DNA of 64,000 nt from Micromonospora sp. NBRC 110009 (GTDB lineage: Bacteria > Actinomycetota > Actinomycetes > Mycobacteriales > Micromonosporaceae), in the NCBI RefSeq assembly GCF_030518795.1, contig NZ_CP130427.1, positions 3,472,001 to 3,536,000 on the forward strand, read 5' to 3'. A program made the translations under genes and the position numbers. The notes under the pieces are model-generated. The model did no database searches and was not told the origin of the DNA. It saw nothing but the letters and a program-made list of their open reading frames with translations. The stretch's first letter is position 1. The number at the start of each line of letters is the position of its first letter. Below, piece after piece: positions 54,633 through 63,601 of the stretch.

Positions 54633-55063
54633 CCGAGCTCACTCCCGGTGCTCACCGAGGAGTGCGAGCGGGGCTGGCCCGCCGGTTCCGGGTCGAGGGA
54701 AGGGGCGCGGTCCCGGTCGCGCGGTGCGGTTGCCCCGACGACGTCCACGACCACGCGGGTGAGCAGGGTGGCCAGCGCCAGCAGCACGCAGATGGTCAGC
54801 ACCGTCCGCGGTACCGGGCCGGGTGGCAGCGCCTCGGCCAGCACCAGCAGGGCCAACGCCGTGCCGATCATGATGGTGACGACGATGAAGAGCGAATACG
54901 CGCGTACGCGCGGCCTGGTCCAGAACAGAACGCCCTTTGGATCTTCCCGGCGGGACCGCCTGTTCTGCTCCTCCAGGCGATCGAGAAATCGTGATTCCCA
55001 GATCAGCGCGAGCATCAGCACCGGCAGAACCTGTGCGGCCGTGGCGTAGAAGTCGGGGAACAC
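54629..55063 (-). CDS. Predicted three-TM protein coupled to the NLR-like protein
   Basis: 144 residues with three predicted membrane helices (about 8-22, 55-78, 87-112), a basic loop RLEEQNRRSRREDPK and a disordered acidic/Ser C-terminal tail. The GTG at 55063 follows GAAGGGGG. The stop overlaps the ATG of the NLR-like gene by 4 nt, so the two are translationally coupled and likely work together, for example as a membrane anchor, sensor or target. No family is recognised. Confidence 0.75.
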   Translation of the reverse strand: MFPDFYATAAQVLPVLMLALIWESRFLDRLEEQNRRSRREDPKGVLFWTRPRVRAYSLFIVVTIMIGTALALLVLAEALPPGPVPRTVLTICVLLALATLLTRVVVDVVGATAPRDRDRAPSLDPEPAGQPRSHSSVSTGSELG

Positions 55064-55448
55064 CGTGCCCCCTTCCCGGCGATGTCGGAAGCCGTATCAT
55101 CCAGCGATTCGGCGGCGGCAAGGATCGCACAAATGGCCATGACCGGATGAGCGTCCGTCGCGCCGCGGCCATTTTCGGCGGGGGGCGGATCAATTCCCAC
55201 GCGATTGCCGGAAGCGCCTCGGCCGATATTTCCGGTCGAGTGTGGACACGGAAAGTGGCGGGCTCGGGGCGCCGAAATGCTGGCGATTTCGGCGGAGCGT
55301 CACCGTGTTTCCCGAAGCGGGCGGGTCCCACCCACGGGACTAGGCGGAACAGAGGGCGACCCGGCCGCCGCCGGTCACGCCGGGTAGCGGGCGGGCGGCC
55401 GACGACGGGCCGGGTTGATCACGGAGGGTGATGGCCCCCGCGGGCGGA
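55064..55448. other. Gene-free stretch upstream of the accessory cluster
   Basis: No real gene seen on either strand. It contains a weak promoter candidate on the minus strand, TTGCCG (55116-55121) and TGATAC (55094-55099) with a 16-nt spacer, placed to transcribe the cluster starting at 55063. The rest, toward the PBP lipoprotein stop, has GC-rich short inverted repeats without a clear terminator. Confidence 0.4.
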
Positions 55449-57416
55449 TCAGGACCTCGCCAGGGCGCGGAGGAAACGCTCGCTGATCGGGACGGCGCTG
55501 GCCGTACTCGACCCACCCTGCTCGACGAAGACCGCGAACGCCACGTCGCCCTGCCAGCCGACGAACCACGCGTGGGTGTGCGCCGGGTTGTTGTCGTACT
55601 CGGCAGTGCCGGTCTTGCCGTAGACCGGCCCGCCGGGGACGTCGGCGAGGGCGCTGGCCGTGCCGCCGGTGACCACCGCGCGCATCATCGTCTTCAGCGC
55701 CGCCACGGACTCGGCCTTCAGCGCCGGCCCGGCCGGGGCGGGCCGCTGCGGGGCCGGGTCGAGGACGAGCTTGGGCTGCTCCCAGTGCCCCCGGGCCACG
55801 GCGGCGGTGGCGCCGGCCATGGCCAGCGGGCTGACCACGGTGGTGCCCTGGCCGATCGCGGCGGCAGCCTGCTCGGTGGCCGAGCCGTTGGCGGAGACCT
55901 TGCCGGTGAAGACGTCCGTGCCCACGTCCCACGCCGCCTCCAGGCCCAGCGTGCGGCCGGTGGTGGCGAGCCCGTCCGGCCCGAGAGCCGGGGCCAGTGC
56001 GACGAACGCGGTGTTGCAGGACCTGGCGAAGTCGGTGGTGAACGGGACCGGCCCCAGCTCGAAGTTGTCGGAGTTCTTGAACGGGCGGCCGTCGACCACG
56101 CGGGTCTTCGGGCAGGCCACCGTGGCCTCCGGCGTCACCGCTCCCTTGTCGAGCAGGGCGAGCGCGCTGACCACCTTGAACGTCGAGCCCGGCGGCACCT
56201 GGGCGGTGAAGGCGAGATTCTCGCCGGCCGGGCCGGGGCCGTTCGCGGCGGCCAGCACCGCGCCGTCGCTGATCCGTACGGCCACCAGGGCGGAGCGGCG
56301 GGCCGCCCCGCGCAGGGCCGCGTCGGCGGCGTTCTGGGTGGCCTGGTCGAGGGTGGTCTTCAGCGGCTGGCCGGCCTTCGGGGCGCTGCGGAACACCTCC
56401 ACCCCGGTGGGGGTGGTGGCGCCGTCCGGCGCGCGGCGTTCGATGATCACGGTCAGCCCCGGTGCGCCGCGCAGCCGGTCGTCGTACCGGCCCTGGAGGC
56501 CGCCATGGCCGACCAGGTCACCGGCCACGTACTTGTCGGGGTGGGCCTTGAGGTCGTCGGCCTGGGCCTGGTCGACCGAACCGAGCAGGGCCCGGGCAAA
56601 CTCCCGGGTCGGGGCCAGGTCGAGCTTGTCGGCGGTGAACCTGGTGCCGGGCAGGTCGTAGATCCGGGGCTTGATCTGCCGGTATGCCTCGTCGCGCAGC
56701 GTCACCACCTCGACGAACGCGCCGGGCTCGGCCTCGGCGATCCGCTTGGGCAGGTCGGAGAGGTCGACCGGCGGGGTGAGGGCCGGCCGGATCGCCCGGA
56801 ACCCGGCGTCGAGCTGCCGCACCAGCGCCTTCACGTCGGTGACCTCGCTGGGCTGCACGCCCACCCGGACCACCGGCCGGGGCGCGACGATCGGGGTGCC
56901 GGCCGCGTCGAGAATGCCGGCCCGGGTCGCCGGGTCACGGCGCAGCGCGAGGCGGTCACCCTTCTCCAGCTTCTCCTGGACCACCGTCGACTCCCAGATC
57001 ACCTGCCACTGGTCGTCGCTGCCGCGCTTGAGGCGGACCGGGCTCTCGTAGGCCCAGCGGGTCCGGCCCGGCAGCGTCCAGGTCAGCCGGATCCGCGCGG
57101 CCGCCGTGTCCGCGGTGATCGTGGCGTCGCCGACGCGCTCCAGCTCCGGCGGGGTGTCGACCAGCTCGCCGGAGAGCGCCTTGATCTCGTTCGTCACCTC
57201 GGCGGCCGAAATCTTGGCCCCGGTCGGGTCGATGAAGCCCACCGCCTGGAGGTTGCCGGAGCGCCAGCCCTTGAGGAACGCGTCGACGCTCTGCTCCGGC
57301 CCGTCCTCGCCGGAGCAGCCGGTCAGCGCGCCCGCCGCCAGCACGGTGGCGGCCAGCGCCGCGAGAACCGGGCGGCGAGGGGAGAGGCGGCGGCGGACGG
57401 GGTAGGACACGAGCAT
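55449..57416 (-). CDS. Penicillin-binding lipoprotein (class B-like, NTF2 N-domain)
   Basis: 655 residues. A lipoprotein signal with lipobox LTGC near residue 34 (LAAGALTGCSGEDG), a MecA/NTF2-like N-terminal domain (about 40-160), a PBP dimerisation domain, then the transpeptidase with S411 in PPGSTFKVV, S466-C-N in ARSCNTAF and K601-T-G in YGKTGTAEY. A relative of mycobacterial PBP-lipo (Rv2864c). The whole set of penicillin-binding residues is present. The ATG at 57416 follows GGAGGA at 8 nt. Divergent from the glutamate dehydrogenase gene, with 288 nt between starts. Confidence 0.92.
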   Translation of the reverse strand: MLVSYPVRRRLSPRRPVLAALAATVLAAGALTGCSGEDGPEQSVDAFLKGWRSGNLQAVGFIDPTGAKISAAEVTNEIKALSGELVDTPPELERVGDATITADTAAARIRLTWTLPGRTRWAYESPVRLKRGSDDQWQVIWESTVVQEKLEKGDRLALRRDPATRAGILDAAGTPIVAPRPVVRVGVQPSEVTDVKALVRQLDAGFRAIRPALTPPVDLSDLPKRIAEAEPGAFVEVVTLRDEAYRQIKPRIYDLPGTRFTADKLDLAPTREFARALLGSVDQAQADDLKAHPDKYVAGDLVGHGGLQGRYDDRLRGAPGLTVIIERRAPDGATTPTGVEVFRSAPKAGQPLKTTLDQATQNAADAALRGAARRSALVAVRISDGAVLAAANGPGPAGENLAFTAQVPPGSTFKVVSALALLDKGAVTPEATVACPKTRVVDGRPFKNSDNFELGPVPFTTDFARSCNTAFVALAPALGPDGLATTGRTLGLEAAWDVGTDVFTGKVSANGSATEQAAAAIGQGTTVVSPLAMAGATAAVARGHWEQPKLVLDPAPQRPAPAGPALKAESVAALKTMMRAVVTGGTASALADVPGGPVYGKTGTAEYDNNPAHTHAWFVGWQGDVAFAVFVEQGGSSTASAVPISERFLRALARS

Positions 57417-57650
57417 GAAGCAGTTCCTCCGGTGCGAAGCTGCCCTGCACGCTAGTACGGCAGACCGTTCCCCACCGCCCCGCTCCGGCCTCGGCGAGGG
57501 GAAAGACCCCGCTGGCACCGTGTGATGAACATCGCCAGTCCGGGTACTCGGCGACCGCCAGACCACGGACCCGCAACAGGTGAACGGACAAAGTCCCGAT
57601 CCGGACGTCCGGCCAGTGGTCCGCCGACGAACGGTCAGAACGGCAGGGCC

Positions 57651-57656
57651 TAGGCT
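57651..57656 (+). promoter_or_regulatory. -10 box of the NAD-glutamate dehydrogenase gene
   Basis: TAGGCT, 48 nt before the ATG. The -35 region is weak. A short hairpin (57669-57675 with 57682-57688) lies in the resulting 5' leader just before the ribosome site. Confidence 0.45.
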
Positions 57657-57704
57657 TGGCGGGAGAGTGACCCACAACGCGGTGGGTCGAGGGGAGTGGC
57701 ACCG

Positions 57705-60700
57705 ATGGACCGGCGTCCGGCGATCAAACCGGGACCCGACCTCCGGCAGGATGACACCGGCCGGGCCGATGACAGCTTCGATTCGGCGACCGACGGGGAC
57801 GGTTTCGGCCGTCTCGACACAGGAGTGACCGGGATGACCGGTTCGAGCGTCGACACGCTCTACGACCTGGGCCTGCCGTCGCAGGCCCTGGCCGACGACG
57901 TGGAGGACGCCGAGCTGGACGAGCCGGTACCGAACGCGGAGCGACTGGTCGCCCAGGCGGTCGCGCTGGCCGGGGACGACCACGACGCGGCGACCCTGGT
58001 CGGCCGCTTCTGGCGGTTCGCGCCGGATGAGGAGCTGATCGGCTTCACCGCCGAGGAGATGCTCGCCGCCGCCCGGGCCCACCGGGACCTGGCCCAGCAG
58101 CGCGTACCCGGCGAGCTGAAGCTGCGCATCCACGAGCCGGACGCCGACCAGCACCACACCGTCATCGAGATCGTCACCGACGACATGCCCTTCCTGGTCG
58201 ACTCGGTGACCGCGCTGCTCAACACCCACCACCTCGACGTGCACCTGCTGGTCCACCCGCTGGTGGTGGTCCGCCGGGAGCCGCTGGGCCGGTTGACCGA
58301 GGTCTCCGCCGACGTGGAGCCGGACGACGCCATCGCCGGTGACCTGGTCGAGAGCTGGATGCGGGTCGAGATCGACCCGGTCCGCGACGCGGCCGAGCGG
58401 GAGCGGCTCCGCAAGGAGCTCCAGCGGGTGCTCACGGACGTGCGGGAGGCCGTCGAGGACTGGCCGAAGATGCGCCAGCGCGCCCTGGCGCTCGCCGACG
58501 AGCTGGCCGCCGCGCGCACCTCGGACAACCGGCCGCCGGTGCCGGAGAAGGACATCACCGACTCGGTGGAGCTGCTGCGCTGGCTGGCGCACGACCACTT
58601 CACCTTCCTCGGCTACCGCGAGTACCGGCTGGTCGACACCGACGGCGGGGACGGCGGCCAGGCGCTGGAGGCGGTCCTCGGCACCGGGCTCGGCATCCTC
58701 CGATCCGACTCGCCGGAGGCCCGGGCGCTGTCGTCGATGACCCCCGAGGCACACGAGCGGGTGCTGGAGAAGCGTCTCCTGATCATCACCAAGGCCAACT
58801 CGCGCGCCACCGTGCACCGCTCGGCCTACCTGGACTACATCGGCTTCAAGATCTTCAACGACGCCGGCGAGGTGGTCGGGGAGCGGCGCTTCCTGGGCCT
58901 GTTCTCCACCGCGGCGTACCGGACCAGCGTGCAGGAGCTGCCGGTGGTCCGCCGCAAGGTGGCCGAGGTGCTGGACCGTTCGGGCCTGAGCCTGCGCAGC
59001 CACTCCGGCAAGGACCTGCTCCAGATCCTGGAGACCTACCCGCGCGACGAGCTGTTCCAGATCAAGACCGACGACCTCTACCACGCGGCCGTCGGCGTGC
59101 TCCGCATGGCCGGCCGCCGCCAGCTGCGGGTCTTCCTGCGCCGGGACGCGTACGGGCGATTCATCTCCTGCCTGATCTACCTCCCCCGGGACCGGTTCAC
59201 CACCCAGAACCGGCTGCGCATGCAGGACATCCTGCTGCGTGAGTTGAACGGCGTCGGGGTCGACTACACCACCCGGGTGACCGAGTCGATGCTCGCCCGG
59301 GTGCACTTCATCGTGCGGACCGACCCGACCAACCCGCCCGGGGAGATCGACGCCGACCTGCTCGCCGAGGAGCTGGCCGACGCCACCCGGCTCTGGGACG
59401 ACGACTACCGGCTGGTGCTGGAGCGCAAGCTCGGCGACGAGCAGGCCAAGCACCTGTTCGCCCGGTACGCCGACGCCTTCCCGGAGGGCTACAAGGACGG
59501 GCACACGCCGTACGAGGCGATGAAGGACCTGGCCAAGCTGGAGCTGCTGGAGGAGCCCGGCCAGCTCGAGATGCACCTGTTCCGCAAGCAGGTCGCGGGG
59601 CGCACGAACGGCGTCCACCGGGGCGCCGAGGTCGACGAGACCATGGACGTCCGGTTCAAGGTCTACCGGTACGGCGAGCCGATGATGCTCTCCGCCGTCC
59701 TGCCGGTGCTGCACTCGCTCGGCGTGAAGGTGGTCGACGAGCACCCGTACGAGGTGGAACGGGTCGACGGCCGGATCTGGCTCTACGACTTCGGCCTGCA
59801 ACTGCCCGAGGCGCACCAGGACCTGGGCGAGGTGCGCCCGCACGTGGAGAACGCCTTCGCGGCCGCCTGGCGGGGCGAGGCCGAGGTGGACGGCTTCAAC
59901 GAGCTGGTGCTCCGGGCCGGGCTCACCTGGCGGCAGGTGGTGGTCCTCCGGGCGTACGCGAAGTACCTGCGGCAGGCGGGCACCGTCTTCTCCCAGGAAT
60001 ACATGGAGCAGACGTTCATCGGGTACCCGCGGATCGCCTCGCTGCTGGTGGAACTCTTCGAGACCCGGTTCGCCCCGGGCGCGACCAGCATGGACGAACG
60101 GCGGCAGCGCAGCGGTGAGCTGGTCGGCGCGATCGGCGAGGCGCTGGACGACGTGGTCAGCCTGGACCAGGACCGGATCCTGCGGTCCTACCTCACGTTG
60201 ATCCAGGCCACCCTGCGGACCAGCTTCTACCAGCGGCCGGTCGGCGGGCGGCCCAAGTCGTACGTCGCGTTCAAGCTGGACCCGCAGGCGATCCCGGAGC
60301 TGCCGGCGCCGCGGCCGAAGTTCGAGATCTTCGTCTACTCGCCCCGGTTCGAGGCGGTACACCTGCGGTTCGGGCCGGTGGCCCGGGGCGGTCTGCGCTG
60401 GTCCGACCGGCGGGAGGACTTCCGCACCGAGGTGCTCGGCCTGGTCAAGGCGCAGATGGTGAAGAACGCCGTGATCGTGCCGGTGGGCGCCAAGGGCGGC
60501 TTCGTGCTGAAGCAGAAGCCGGGCGACCGGGACGAGGCGGTGGTCTGCTACAAGGAGTTCGTCGGCGCCATGCTGGACGTCACGGACAACATCGCCAGCG
60601 GGGAGATCGTGCCGCCGGAGGACGTGGTCCGGCACGATGGCGACGACCCCTACCTGGTGGTGGCGGCGGACAAGGGCACCGCCACGTTCTCCGACATCGC

Positions 60701-62771
60701 CAACGAGATCTCCGCCGCGCACAACTTCTGGCTGGGCGACGCGTTCGCCTCCGGCGGTTCGGCCGGCTACGACCACAAGAAGATGGCCATCACCGCCCGG
60801 GGCGCCTGGGAGTCGGTGAAGCGGCACTTCCGGGAGTTGGGGCACGACACCCAGACCCAGGACTTCACCGTGGCCGGCGTCGGCGACATGTCCGGCGACG
60901 TGTTCGGCAACGGGATGCTGCTGTCCAAGCACATCCGGCTGATGGCCGCCTTCGACCACCGGCACATCTTCCTGGACCCGGACCCGGACGCGGCCACCTC
61001 GTGGGACGAGCGGAAGCGGCTGTTCGATCTGCCCCGATCGTCCTGGGAGGACTACAACCCCGAGCTGATCTCGGCCGGCGGCGGGGTTTACCCGCGTACC
61101 GCCAAGTCGGTGCCGGTCTCGCCGCAGGTGCGCGCGGTGCTCGGCCTCGACGAGGGCGTCGAGCAGATGTCGCCGCAGGAGCTGATGAAGGCGATTCTCA
61201 GCGCGCCGGTGGACCTGTTCTGGAACGGCGGCATCGGCACCTACGTGAAGGCGTCCACGCAGACCAACGCCGAGGTTGGGGACAAGTCCAACGACGCCAT
61301 CCGAGTGGACGGCAAGAGCCTGCGCTGCCGGGTGGTCGGCGAGGGCGGCAACCTGGGCTTCACCCAGCACGGCCGGATCGAGTACGCCTCGGCCGGCGGC
61401 CGCATCTACACCGACTTCATCGACAACGCGGCCGGCGTGGACTGCTCCGACCACGAGGTGAACATCAAGATCCTGCTCAACACGGCGGTCGCCGACGGCG
61501 CGCTGACCGTGCCGGCGCGGGACGAGTTGCTCGCCGAGATGACCGACGAGGTCGCCGAGCTGGTGCTGCGGGACAACTACGACCAGGCCCGGGCGATCAA
61601 CAATGCCCAGGCGCAGGCCGCCTCGCTGCTCCCGGTGCACCGGCGGATGATCAACGAGCTGGAGCGGTCCGGCCAGCTCGACCGGGCGCTGGAGGCGCTT
61701 CCGCCGGACGAGGAGCTGGCGGTCCGCAGCGAGAACGGCCTGACCGCGCCGGAGTTCGCGGTGCTGCTGGCGTACGTGAAGATCGTGCTGGAACGCGAGA
61801 TCGTCGGCGAGGGGCTGGCGGACGAGGAGTGGACGACCGACGTCCTGGTCAACTACTTCCCGACCCCGCTGCGGGAGCGGTTCGCCGACCGGATGGGCCA
61901 GCACCGGCTGCGCCGGGACATCGTCACCACGGTGCTGGTGAACGAGGCGATCAACCGGGGCGGCATCTCGTTCGTCTTCCGGGTCGTCGAGGAGACGGCC
62001 GCGTCGGCGGCGGACGTGCTGCGGGCGTACGTCGTGGTCCGCGAGGTGTTCGGGCTGCGTGAGCTCTGGGCCGCGGTCGAGGCGCTGGACAACAGGATCT
62101 CGCCGGAGCTGCAGACCAGCGTCTACCTGGACTCCCGCCGGCTGCTCGACCGCGCGGTGCGCTGGCTGGTCACCAACCGGCGCTCGCCGATCGACGTGCC
62201 GGCGGAGATCGCCCGGCTGCGGGACGGCGTGGCCCGGCTCCTGCCGGACCTGGAGCACCTCTTCTACGGCACCGAGCGGGAGGCGATCGCCGCCCACATC
62301 GACTCGCTGACCGAGAAGGGGCTGCCCCGCGAGCTGGCCGAGCAGGCGACCCGGCTGATGTACAGCTTCGGCCTGCTGGACGTGGTGGAGACCGCCCAGT
62401 CGACCGGCCGCGACGTGAACGAGGTGGCCTCGGTCTACTTCGTCCTCTCCGACCGGTTCCGGGTGGACGCCCTGCTGTCGAAGATCTCCCTGCTGCCGCG
62501 GGAGGACCGCTGGCAGACGCTGGCCCGGATGGCGCTGCGCTACGACCTGTACGCCGCGCTGGCCGCGCTCACCGCGGAGGTCCTCGGCTCCACCCCGGAC
62601 AACCTGCCGCCGGTGGACCGGGTGCAGGAGTGGGAGCAGGCGAACGCCACCTCGATCCACCGGGCGCACCGGGCAATGGGAGAGTTCGACGAGTCCCGAG
62701 CCGACCTGTCCGCCCTGTCGGTGCTGCTCCGGCAGATCCGTACCCTGGTGCGGACCTCGGCCGCGGCCTGA
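57705..62771 (+). CDS. gdh: NAD-specific glutamate dehydrogenase, large (L-180) class
   Basis: 1,688 residues, an unusually long oxidative-deamination enzyme that links glutamate to 2-oxoglutarate. N-terminal half: ACT-like and other regulatory domains (such as HHTVIEIVTDDMPFLVDSVT). The catalytic core lies around 880-1230: RGGLRWSDRREDFRTEVLGL, KNAVIVPVGAKGGFVLKQ with the Lys, GVGDMSGDVFGNGMLLS and NGGIGTYVK. A long C-terminal domain follows. Length and motifs fit the Streptomyces clavuligerus-type 180-kDa enzyme. The ATG at 57705 lies 8 nt after GGGGAG; a GTG at 57696 is a weaker choice. Confidence 0.95.
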   Translation: MDRRPAIKPGPDLRQDDTGRADDSFDSATDGDGFGRLDTGVTGMTGSSVDTLYDLGLPSQALADDVEDAELDEPVPNAERLVAQAVALAGDDHDAATLVGRFWRFAPDEELIGFTAEEMLAAARAHRDLAQQRVPGELKLRIHEPDADQHHTVIEIVTDDMPFLVDSVTALLNTHHLDVHLLVHPLVVVRREPLGRLTEVSADVEPDDAIAGDLVESWMRVEIDPVRDAAERERLRKELQRVLTDVREAVEDWPKMRQRALALADELAAARTSDNRPPVPEKDITDSVELLRWLAHDHFTFLGYREYRLVDTDGGDGGQALEAVLGTGLGILRSDSPEARALSSMTPEAHERVLEKRLLIITKANSRATVHRSAYLDYIGFKIFNDAGEVVGERRFLGLFSTAAYRTSVQELPVVRRKVAEVLDRSGLSLRSHSGKDLLQILETYPRDELFQIKTDDLYHAAVGVLRMAGRRQLRVFLRRDAYGRFISCLIYLPRDRFTTQNRLRMQDILLRELNGVGVDYTTRVTESMLARVHFIVRTDPTNPPGEIDADLLAEELADATRLWDDDYRLVLERKLGDEQAKHLFARYADAFPEGYKDGHTPYEAMKDLAKLELLEEPGQLEMHLFRKQVAGRTNGVHRGAEVDETMDVRFKVYRYGEPMMLSAVLPVLHSLGVKVVDEHPYEVERVDGRIWLYDFGLQLPEAHQDLGEVRPHVENAFAAAWRGEAEVDGFNELVLRAGLTWRQVVVLRAYAKYLRQAGTVFSQEYMEQTFIGYPRIASLLVELFETRFAPGATSMDERRQRSGELVGAIGEALDDVVSLDQDRILRSYLTLIQATLRTSFYQRPVGGRPKSYVAFKLDPQAIPELPAPRPKFEIFVYSPRFEAVHLRFGPVARGGLRWSDRREDFRTEVLGLVKAQMVKNAVIVPVGAKGGFVLKQKPGDRDEAVVCYKEFVGAMLDVTDNIASGEIVPPEDVVRHDGDDPYLVVAADKGTATFSDIANEISAAHNFWLGDAFASGGSAGYDHKKMAITARGAWESVKRHFRELGHDTQTQDFTVAGVGDMSGDVFGNGMLLSKHIRLMAAFDHRHIFLDPDPDAATSWDERKRLFDLPRSSWEDYNPELISAGGGVYPRTAKSVPVSPQVRAVLGLDEGVEQMSPQELMKAILSAPVDLFWNGGIGTYVKASTQTNAEVGDKSNDAIRVDGKSLRCRVVGEGGNLGFTQHGRIEYASAGGRIYTDFIDNAAGVDCSDHEVNIKILLNTAVADGALTVPARDELLAEMTDEVAELVLRDNYDQARAINNAQAQAASLLPVHRRMINELERSGQLDRALEALPPDEELAVRSENGLTAPEFAVLLAYVKIVLEREIVGEGLADEEWTTDVLVNYFPTPLRERFADRMGQHRLRRDIVTTVLVNEAINRGGISFVFRVVEETAASAADVLRAYVVVREVFGLRELWAAVEALDNRISPELQTSVYLDSRRLLDRAVRWLVTNRRSPIDVPAEIARLRDGVARLLPDLEHLFYGTEREAIAAHIDSLTEKGLPRELAEQATRLMYSFGLLDVVETAQSTGRDVNEVASVYFVLSDRFRVDALLSKISLLPREDRWQTLARMALRYDLYAALAALTAEVLGSTPDNLPPVDRVQEWEQANATSIHRAHRAMGEFDESRADLSALSVLLRQIRTLVRTSAAA

Positions 62772-62786
62772 GCCGTCACGGACGCC

Positions 62787-62828
62787 GGCGCGGCCCGGTG
62801 GTCGGTCACCCGACCACCGGGCCGCGCC
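62787..62828. terminator. Strong bidirectional terminator
   Basis: A perfect 19-bp stem (62787-62805 with 62810-62828) with a 4-nt TCAC loop, 15 nt after the glutamate dehydrogenase stop and between it and the convergent sortase gene. Confidence 0.9.
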
Positions 62829-62839
62829 CGTTCCTCGCC

Positions 62840-63601
62840 TCACGGCGTCATGCTGGCCAGGACGATGATGTTGTTGAGATAGCTGCGGCTGTTCTGGTCG
62901 AAGTCGCCCCCGCAGGTGACCACCCGCAGACCCGGCTTGTCGTTCGGGCCGTAGACCAGATCGGTGGGGAAGGCCGTCTTCGGGTACGACCTCACGTCGT
63001 CGACGGTGAAGGTCGCCGTCGAGCCGTCCTCCCGACTGAGGCTGATGGTGTCGCCCTGCTGGAGCGCACCGAGGTTGAAGAAGACCGCCGGCCCGAGCTG
63101 GGCCGAGTCGACGTGGCCGACGATGACGGCGTTGCCGACCTCACCCGGGCTGGCCCCCAGCGAGTACCAGCCCGCCGTCATGGCCTGGCTCAGCGGCGGC
63201 ACCTGCACGGTGCCGTCCGCGTTGAGGCCGAGGCTCATGATCTGGGCGTTCACCCCGATCCGGGGGATCGTGACCGTGGTCGGGGTCGACCGGGGCAGCC
63301 CGGCGAGTGCCATGTCCGGGGCCGGCGTGGACCCGTCGCCGGTGGCCGCCTGCTCGGCGGTGTCCGTGCCGGCACTTGGCGCGGCGGAGGCCGAGCCGGG
63401 TGTGGTGGCGGGGGCCGAATCGGCGGGCCCGGCCTGGGCGATCGGCTGGGGCGGCCGGGGCGGGGGCGTGGTCCGGAAGGAGGCGCCGACCAGGGCGGAG
63501 CCCACCATGGCGAGCAGGACGACGACGGCGGCGCCGGCGGCGCGCCACGGTCTCCCGTGACGGCCGCCGGCCCGTGTCGCCGTCTCGTCAGGCCAGGTCA
63601 T
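62840..63601 (-). CDS. Class F sortase-like transpeptidase
   Basis: 253 residues. A short cytoplasmic N-terminus, one membrane helix (about 25-45), a Pro/Ala/Thr stalk and a sortase domain. The catalytic His is in VIVGHVDSAQ, the Cys in LRVVTCGGDFD and the Arg in NSRSYLNNI. Class F sortases are frequent in actinobacteria; their targets are little known. I use the ATG at 63601 rather than the GTG-type start at 63649, which would add hydrophobic Cys-rich residues. The start overlaps the last 14 nt of the upstream gene, so the two are co-translated. Confidence 0.9.
   Translation of the reverse strand: MTWPDETATRAGGRHGRPWRAAGAAVVVLLAMVGSALVGASFRTTPPPRPPQPIAQAGPADSAPATTPGSASAAPSAGTDTAEQAATGDGSTPAPDMALAGLPRSTPTTVTIPRIGVNAQIMSLGLNADGTVQVPPLSQAMTAGWYSLGASPGEVGNAVIVGHVDSAQLGPAVFFNLGALQQGDTISLSREDGSTATFTVDDVRSYPKTAFPTDLVYGPNDKPGLRVVTCGGDFDQNSRSYLNNIIVLASMTP

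Noticed and set aside
57600..57660. A seventh acyl-CoA operator before the glutamate dehydrogenase gene
   Set aside because: CGAACGGTCAGAACGG contains only short matches to one half-site and lacks the second half.
57417..62843. Very long minus-strand frame antisense to the glutamate dehydrogenase gene, continuous with the PBP lipoprotein
   Set aside because: Only the part from 57416 downward shows a lipobox and PBP motifs; the rest is the mirror of a clear GDH and is low-complexity Arg/Gly/Pro/Val sequence.
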